From the NCBI GenBank assembly GCA_015655365.1, contig JAATFE010000234.1:1-9313 (forward strand): a stretch of DNA of 9,313 nucleotides. The letters run 5' to 3'. The notes beneath the pieces were generated by a model. That model was not told the origin of the DNA. It was given only the letters and a program-made list of their open reading frames with translations, and ran no database searches. Of this stretch, positions 5,644 to 9,313 are shown piece after piece; positions within the stretch are counted from its first letter, which is position 1, and every line of letters starts with the position of its first letter. The DNA is from Terriglobales bacterium. Its GTDB lineage: Bacteria > Acidobacteriota > Terriglobia > Terriglobales > Acidobacteriaceae. Both the position numbers and the translations under genes were made by a program.

Positions 5644-6105
5644 ATGGCAACAACAAAATGCACTGACACTGTCGTGGGCGGCATCCTGGCCAGTTGGCGT
5701 TATGACATTTCGGGCATCTACCCGGAGATGCGCAAGGATTACGAGCAACATTTCGCCGAGTGCCCGCACTGCCGCGCGAGACAGAAGTTCCATCGCAACC
5801 TGGATGTGACGCTGGCCGTCCTCACCTCGCTGGCGGTTTCCTTCTTTCTCTTCGCGCTGGCGGTTCTCCACCACATCAAACCGTTGGAGCATGTAGCCTT
5901 CAACATCTTCGGCCTGGACATCTCCGACACTTACCACATGCTGGTTTCGGCCGGCATCGCGGGCCTTGTCTTCTCGGTGATCGCCCTGACCCTGGTTCTG
6001 ACCACCACGCCGGTGCCAGCCTATCTGAGCGACATGGCCGCCGAGCGTGCCAAGCTCATCGAAGAGCGCCTTCCCGAATCCATCAAATCCTTGCGTCCCC
6101 GCTAG
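5644..6105 (+). CDS. Small two-helix membrane protein with N-terminal HxxxCxxC zinc-finger-like motif
   Basis: The 153-residue protein begins with a cytoplasmic-looking segment containing YEQHFAECPHCRARQ. Here H36-x3-C40-x2-C43 matches the core of anti-sigma zinc fingers (zf-HC2 type). Another cysteine (C6) and the upstream SWRYDISGIYPEMRKDYE segment may complete the site. Two hydrophobic helices follow (about 54-76 and 98-122), separated by a loop with HHIKPLEH, and then a charged C-terminal tail (AAERAKLIEERLPESIKSL). There is no sigma factor gene beside it, so an anti-sigma role is only suggested by the motif; a metal-binding or redox-sensing membrane protein is an alternative. AAAG just before the start is a weak Shine-Dalgarno. 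A long structured region and a palindrome lie upstream, and a strong hairpin ends the unit. Confidence 0.8.
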   Translation: MATTKCTDTVVGGILASWRYDISGIYPEMRKDYEQHFAECPHCRARQKFHRNLDVTLAVLTSLAVSFFLFALAVLHHIKPLEHVAFNIFGLDISDTYHMLVSAGIAGLVFSVIALTLVLTTTPVPAYLSDMAAERAKLIEERLPESIKSLRPR

Positions 6106-6120
6106 AACGACGTAACCGCA

Positions 6121-6163
6121 TCGAACAGAAGGGCCTCCCCACGCGGGAGGCCCTTCTGTTCGG
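6121..6163. terminator. Strong hairpin terminator between convergent genes
   Basis: AACAGAAGGGCCTCCC (6124-6139) pairs perfectly with GGGAGGCCCTTCTGTT (6145-6160) around the loop CACGC. Pairing extends by two or three more pairs outward (to 6121/6163). It starts 15 bases after the stop of the membrane protein gene. The pyrimidine-rich TTCTGTT lies within the stem rather than after it. By symmetry it could also stop the ABC gene from the other strand, about 100 bp beyond that gene's end. Confidence 0.85.
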
Positions 6164-6261
6164 GGCCCAATGACGAGTGAATACCTGGTCGACGCGTTTT
6201 GTAAGAGGGCGCGAGCATTCCTGAAGCACGCAAAGTTTTTCCGCAGCCTTTAAAACCCGGC

Positions 6262-7065
6262 CTACCAGCTATGTAGCCACTCTTCGTCGCGGCCGACGCG
6301 GACGGGAGTGTTGAACAACTCGCTGAGGCGTGCTTCGGTCAGCAATTCCTGGCGCGGACCATCGGCTACGATGCGGCCATCGCGCATGAGGATGATGCGT
6401 TGAATCTCCGGCAGGATGTCGCCGAGGTAATGGGTCACCAGGACCAGGCCGGTGCCTTCGCCAGCGAGGCGGCGCATGGTCCCGCGCAATTCGCGCTGGG
6501 CGGCAAGGTCGAGAGCGTTCGAAGGCTCGTCGAGCAGCAGTTGGCGGGGACGATGCACAAGCGCGCGGGCGATGAGGATGCGGCGCTTTTCGCCAGCCGA
6601 CATTTGGCCGACGAGTTGTTTGGCGAGACGCATCGCCTCGATACGCTCCAGCGCTTCGACGGCGCGGCTGCGCATCTCGTCCGTCACGTGCAGATTGGGC
6701 CACAGCGTGGAGGCCGAAAAGAATCCGGCAATGACGGCATCGAGGCCAGTGGTGACGGCAGTGCGGCGGCCGGGCAACTCCGCGCCCATGAGACCGGAAC
6801 CGACCACGCCGAAGTGCTGGCGCAATTCGGTCAGGTCCCAGCGTTCGCGGCCAAAGATGCGCACACTCATGCCGGGCTCGACCATGGGATAGAGCTGGCA
6901 GTTCATGGTGAGAATGAGCGTGGATTTGCCGCAGCCATTGGGGCCAAGAATGGCCACATGCTCTCCGGCCTTGATATTCAGATTTATATCGTGCAGCACC
7001 ACACGTTCGCCGCGCGCCACGTTGACATGGTTCATCTCGATAAAGTTCGGTTCGTCGTTTTTCAT
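6262..7065 (-). CDS. Stand-alone ABC transporter ATP-binding protein (ModF/YlmA-like)
   Basis: The 267-residue protein is a single nucleotide-binding domain. It has Walker A GPNGCGKST (41-49), signature MSAGEKRR (155-162), Walker B QLLLDEP (175-181), D-loop NALDL and H-loop His212 (LVTHYLGDI). ATP binding and hydrolysis residues are intact. The usual Q-loop glutamine is not seen: the segment reads FGVVGSGLMGAEL (85-97), as in ModF/YlmA-type ATPases. The following TGLDAVIAGFFSAS (106-119) also fits that group. No permease or binding-protein gene is in the window, so its partner and substrate are unknown; it may act with a distant permease or not in transport at all. The start at 7065 fits the family N-terminus; the AAGAAAG upstream is a poor Shine-Dalgarno. 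It is divergent from argJ. Confidence 0.88.
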   Translation of the reverse strand: MKNDEPNFIEMNHVNVARGERVVLHDINLNIKAGEHVAILGPNGCGKSTLILTMNCQLYPMVEPGMSVRIFGRERWDLTELRQHFGVVGSGLMGAELPGRRTAVTTGLDAVIAGFFSASTLWPNLHVTDEMRSRAVEALERIEAMRLAKQLVGQMSAGEKRRILIARALVHRPRQLLLDEPSNALDLAAQRELRGTMRRLAGEGTGLVLVTHYLGDILPEIQRIILMRDGRIVADGPRQELLTEARLSELFNTPVRVGRDEEWLHSW

Positions 7066-7135
7066 TGTTTCTTTCTTCTTGAAGGATTGCGGTTCGTGAG
7101 GCGGATCGCTTCTTCCAGCTTAACGGTTCCTGACG

Positions 7136-7163
7136 CACAGATGGCGGCGCGTACATCTCTGTG
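7136..7163. promoter_or_regulatory. Inverted repeat in the ABC/argJ divergent region
   Basis: CACAGA (7136-7141) and TCTGTG (7158-7163) form a 6-bp inverted repeat, extending imperfectly to CACAGATG/CATCTCTGTG. It sits about 45 bp upstream of argJ and 70 bp upstream of the ABC gene. It does not look like an ArgR box. A regulatory role is only possible. Confidence 0.2.
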
Positions 7164-7185
7164 GGATTCGCCGCTCGGCTACCTG

Positions 7186-7199
7186 TTAGATTAAAGGGG
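7186..7199 (+). promoter_or_regulatory. argJ -10-like box and Shine-Dalgarno
   Basis: TTAGAT (7186-7191) resembles a -10 element, although no clear -35 precedes it. AAAGGGG (7193-7199) lies eight bases before the ATG at 7208 and is the best ribosome-binding site in the window, in contrast to the genes with no usable site. Confidence 0.45.
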
Positions 7200-7207
7200 T
7201 CAACAAC

Positions 7208-8419
7208 ATGAGCGATCTAACTCAAATTCTTATTCCCAAGGGCTTCCGTTTCGGCGCCACGAAAGCCGGCCTCAAGGCCAGCGGCCGGACCGACTTTGCC
7301 CTCATTGTGGCCGATGCGCCAGCCAGCGCCGCCGCCGCTTTCACCGCCAACCGCGTGACCGCAGCGCCTCTCACCGTGGATAAAGAGCATTTGCGCGCCA
7401 CCGGCGGACAGGTGCGGGTGGCCGCGATCAACGCCGGGAACGCCAACTGCGCCAACGGCCAGGCCGGTTTGGACGCGGCGCGCGCGACCTGCGCGGCGGC
7501 AGCGGAGATCTTCGGCTGCAAGGAGGAGGAGGTGTTTCCCTCTTCCACCGGCATCATCGGAGTTCGACTGCCCGCGGAGAAGCTGATCGCGGCAATGCCC
7601 GGCGTGGCGGCATCGCTGGGAGCCGAGTTCGATCACTTTGAGCAGGTGGCGCAGGCGATTCTAACCACCGATACGGAAGAGAAGACCGCCTTCGCGCGCC
7701 TGGAGATCGACGGAAAGGAAATCCGGATCGCTGCGCTCTGCAAGGGGTCGGGGATGATCCACCCGCAACTGGTGCCGCACGCCACGATGCTGGTGTATGT
7801 GCTGACCGACGCGGCTGTGGAACCGGCGGTGCTCGACGGCTATCTGCGGCAGGCGATTGAAGTCAGCTTCAACCGCATCTCGGTGGATGGCGACACCTCG
7901 ACCAACGACACCGTGCTGCTGTTGGCTTCGGGGGCCAGCGGCGCGGCTGTAGAGGCCGGGAATGCGGAGTTCGCGGCAGCATTGACCCAGGTGTGCACCT
8001 CGCTGGCGCGGCAGATTGTGGCCGACGGCGAAGGGGTTTCGCACGTTGTGGAGTTGCACATCGAGGGCGCGGCCACGGACGCCGAAGCGCTGAAAGTGGC
8101 CAAGGCCATTGCTCACTCGCCGCTGGTGAAGACGGCCTGGGCCGGTTGCGATCCCAACTGGGGACGGCTGATGGCGGTGATCGGCTACTCCGGCGCGGTT
8201 ATCGACCCCGAGCGCATCGACATCTGGTTTGGCGAGATGCGCATTTGCCGCGACGGAGGGCGCGCCGAGGAGTTCGACGAAGCCGCCGCGCACACCTACA
8301 TCGAGCAGCCCGAGTTCTCCATCCGCATCCAGTTCCACCAAGGCGCGGGCACCTGTGTTTTTTGGACCACAGACTTAACCGTCGAGTACATCCACATCAA
8401 TGCGGACTACTCGACGTAG
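7208..8419 (+). CDS. argJ: Bifunctional glutamate N-acetyltransferase/amino-acid acetyltransferase (ornithine acetyltransferase)
   Basis: ArgJ moves the acetyl group from N-acetylornithine to glutamate in the cyclic arginine pathway, and in bifunctional forms can also acetylate glutamate from acetyl-CoA. The 403-residue protein is full length. It has AINAGNANCANG (73-84), SSTGIIG (112-118, oxyanion region), CKGSGMIHPQLVPHATML (178-195), SVDGDTSTNDT (225-235) and AGCDPNWGRLMAVIGYSGA (312-330), and it ends in the typical INADYST. The precursor is expected to self-cleave between A192 and T193, making T193 the nucleophile of the beta chain. Whether this copy is mono- or bifunctional cannot be told from the sequence. 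A good Shine-Dalgarno supports the start. The next gene begins 13 bp downstream, so the two are probably co-transcribed. No other arg gene is in view. Confidence 0.96.
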   Translation: MSDLTQILIPKGFRFGATKAGLKASGRTDFALIVADAPASAAAAFTANRVTAAPLTVDKEHLRATGGQVRVAAINAGNANCANGQAGLDAARATCAAAAEIFGCKEEEVFPSSTGIIGVRLPAEKLIAAMPGVAASLGAEFDHFEQVAQAILTTDTEEKTAFARLEIDGKEIRIAALCKGSGMIHPQLVPHATMLVYVLTDAAVEPAVLDGYLRQAIEVSFNRISVDGDTSTNDTVLLLASGASGAAVEAGNAEFAAALTQVCTSLARQIVADGEGVSHVVELHIEGAATDAEALKVAKAIAHSPLVKTAWAGCDPNWGRLMAVIGYSGAVIDPERIDIWFGEMRICRDGGRAEEFDEAAAHTYIEQPEFSIRIQFHQGAGTCVFWTTDLTVEYIHINADYST

Positions 8420-8432
8420 GGGCAAGCACGGC

Positions 8433-9313
8433 ATGAACGCTGAGGTCACGACATCCATGACGAGCAAAGCCAAAGAGCAAAGTGGAACCGCAAGAAATGG
8501 CTTCTCTCCGATTTCCGACGAGAAGCTGCTCACGCTGTATGCGACCATGCGGAAGTGCCGCCTGCTGGAAGAGCGGGTGAGCACCTTGTGCAAGCAGGGA
8601 GCGGGCAGCTTTCATGCCTCTCGCGGGCAGGAAGCAGCCGCGGTGGGGACAATTGTCGACTTGCTTCCCGAAGACGCGATCGGTCCACTGCACGGCGACT
8701 TCATCGCCAGCTTCATCAAGGGCATGCCACTGGATGCGCTGTTGGGCGAGATCTCCGGACGCGCGATCAAGCCGGGCAAGAAACCCTCTGCGCCTGCGCA
8801 CTTGAGTTATGCGCCACTGAACATCGTCAACCCTCTGCTCACGACGGAAGCCCAGCTCAACATTGCCACCGGCACGGCCCTGGCCAACAAGGTGAAGGGG
8901 CGCGGCAACATTGTCGTAGCCTTTTTGGAAGCCGAGTCCACGGCGGAGGATTTTTGGCATGAGGCGATGAACTTTGCCGGGACACAAGGCCTGCCCATTG
9001 TGTTTGTCTGCGAAAACGGCCTGGGAACCGAGCAGGCCAAAGTCGAGGATCTAGCCCAGCAGAGTTTGGCGTATGGGATCCCCGGCATGACGGTGGATGG
9101 CAACGACGTGGTGGCGGTCTATCGCGTGGCTGCCGAAGCGATTACGCACGCACGCATGGGCCATGGTCCGACGCTGATCGAGTGCACCCATTATCGCTTA
9201 CCAGGAAAGCCCGAGTTGGGGCGAGGGATGAGCGACGATCCGATCGCGAATATGGAGAAATATCTCGCGGGCAAAGGACTTTTCCGCAAAGAGATCGGGC
9301 TACGGATCGACGC
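8433..9313 (+). CDS. E1-alpha-like (pyruvate/branched-chain dehydrogenase) protein lacking cofactor ligands, 3' end outside window
   Basis: The frame is open from ATG 8433 to the window edge (293 codons seen). An in-frame ATG at 8457 has GAGGT ten bases upstream and is an equally good start. The fold signature of thiamine-diphosphate E1 alpha subunits is clear: LYATMRKCRLLEERVSTL, SRGQEAAAVG, the NIVVAFL strand, HEAMNFAGTQGLPIVFVCEN and GHGPTLIECTHYR. The functional residues differ. Where the family has GDG there is E166-A167-E168. The ENN whose second Asn binds the metal reads ENG (G196). The YRxH diphosphate site reads HGDF (87-90). The histidine loop YRYHGHS reads YRLPGKP (254-260). The alignment across the GDG-to-ENN span is gapless. 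The protein is therefore probably not a thiamine enzyme; it may be a regulatory or structural relative. It sits 13 bp after argJ. The E1-like assignment is sure, the function is not. Confidence 0.85.
   Translation, partial: MNAEVTTSMTSKAKEQSGTARNGFSPISDEKLLTLYATMRKCRLLEERVSTLCKQGAGSFHASRGQEAAAVGTIVDLLPEDAIGPLHGDFIASFIKGMPLDALLGEISGRAIKPGKKPSAPAHLSYAPLNIVNPLLTTEAQLNIATGTALANKVKGRGNIVVAFLEAESTAEDFWHEAMNFAGTQGLPIVFVCENGLGTEQAKVEDLAQQSLAYGIPGMTVDGNDVVAVYRVAAEAITHARMGHGPTLIECTHYRLPGKPELGRGMSDDPIANMEKYLAGKGLFRKEIGLRID

Noticed and set aside
6166..6261. A gene or RNA in the gap between the terminator and the ABC gene
   Set aside because: Only about 95 bases, with no open frame, no further hairpin of note and no recognisable site.
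6400..7194. Plus-strand open frame of 264 codons opposite the ABC ATPase
   Set aside because: Antisense of intact Walker A, signature and Walker B motifs.
8928..8936. Loss of GDG in the E1-like gene caused by a frameshift
   Set aside because: The reading frame stays open with normal codon use on both sides, and the 31-residue span aligns with the family without a gap.
8397..8987. Minus-strand open frame of 196 codons at the argJ/E1-like junction
   Set aside because: It overlaps the E1-like gene in antisense and straddles the gene boundary; no motif is present.

Overview
This is a high-GC bacterial chromosome segment, compact and protein-coding almost throughout, with no rRNA, tRNA, CRISPR array, integrase or transposase visible. 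The likely source is Acidobacteriota (Terriglobia-like). That is an inference from protein style: a FecR protein with a WSPY/WxP aromatic repeat domain and a Gly/Ser tail, a LytS-type kinase, a YycJ/WalJ-type hydrolase with an Ala/Glu-rich insertion, and GATC/CTCTG-type intergenic repeats. No marker gene proves the phylum.

Layout. (1) 2-406 is the 3' end of an unrecognised gene. (2) 530-2200 encodes a secreted FecR-domain protein. It converges on (3) ribA, the standalone GTP cyclohydrolase II of riboflavin synthesis (minus strand), with a hairpin at 2250-2281 between them. (4) ribA is divergent from a LytS/YehU-type sensor histidine kinase (3068-4369), followed after 60 bp by (5) a YycJ/WalJ-type metallo-beta-lactamase-fold hydrolase (4430-5419). 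(6) A 224-bp gap holds a perfect 14-bp palindrome and a hairpin-rich, repeat-containing stretch ahead of (7) a small membrane protein with an HxxxCxxC motif (5644-6105), which ends at a very strong hairpin terminator. (8) Converging on it is a solitary ABC ATPase (minus strand, 6262-7065), divergent from (9) argJ (7208-8419). (10) 13 bp after argJ begins an E1-alpha-like gene that runs off the window.

The genes are mostly housekeeping (riboflavin, arginine) mixed with signalling and envelope genes. They do not form one pathway. Only argJ with the E1-like gene, and perhaps the kinase with the hydrolase, look like possible co-transcribed pairs.

The three most unusual signals are: (a) the E1-alpha-like protein keeps the fold signature of pyruvate dehydrogenase E1 alpha but appears to have lost the thiamine-diphosphate/metal ligands and the catalytic histidines; (b) three genes, plus one candidate micro-ORF, have a TANNNT box followed by exactly six bases and then the start codon, as expected for leaderless transcripts; (c) the 5420-5643 region combines a BlaI/CopY-like operator palindrome with a structured RNA-like leader.
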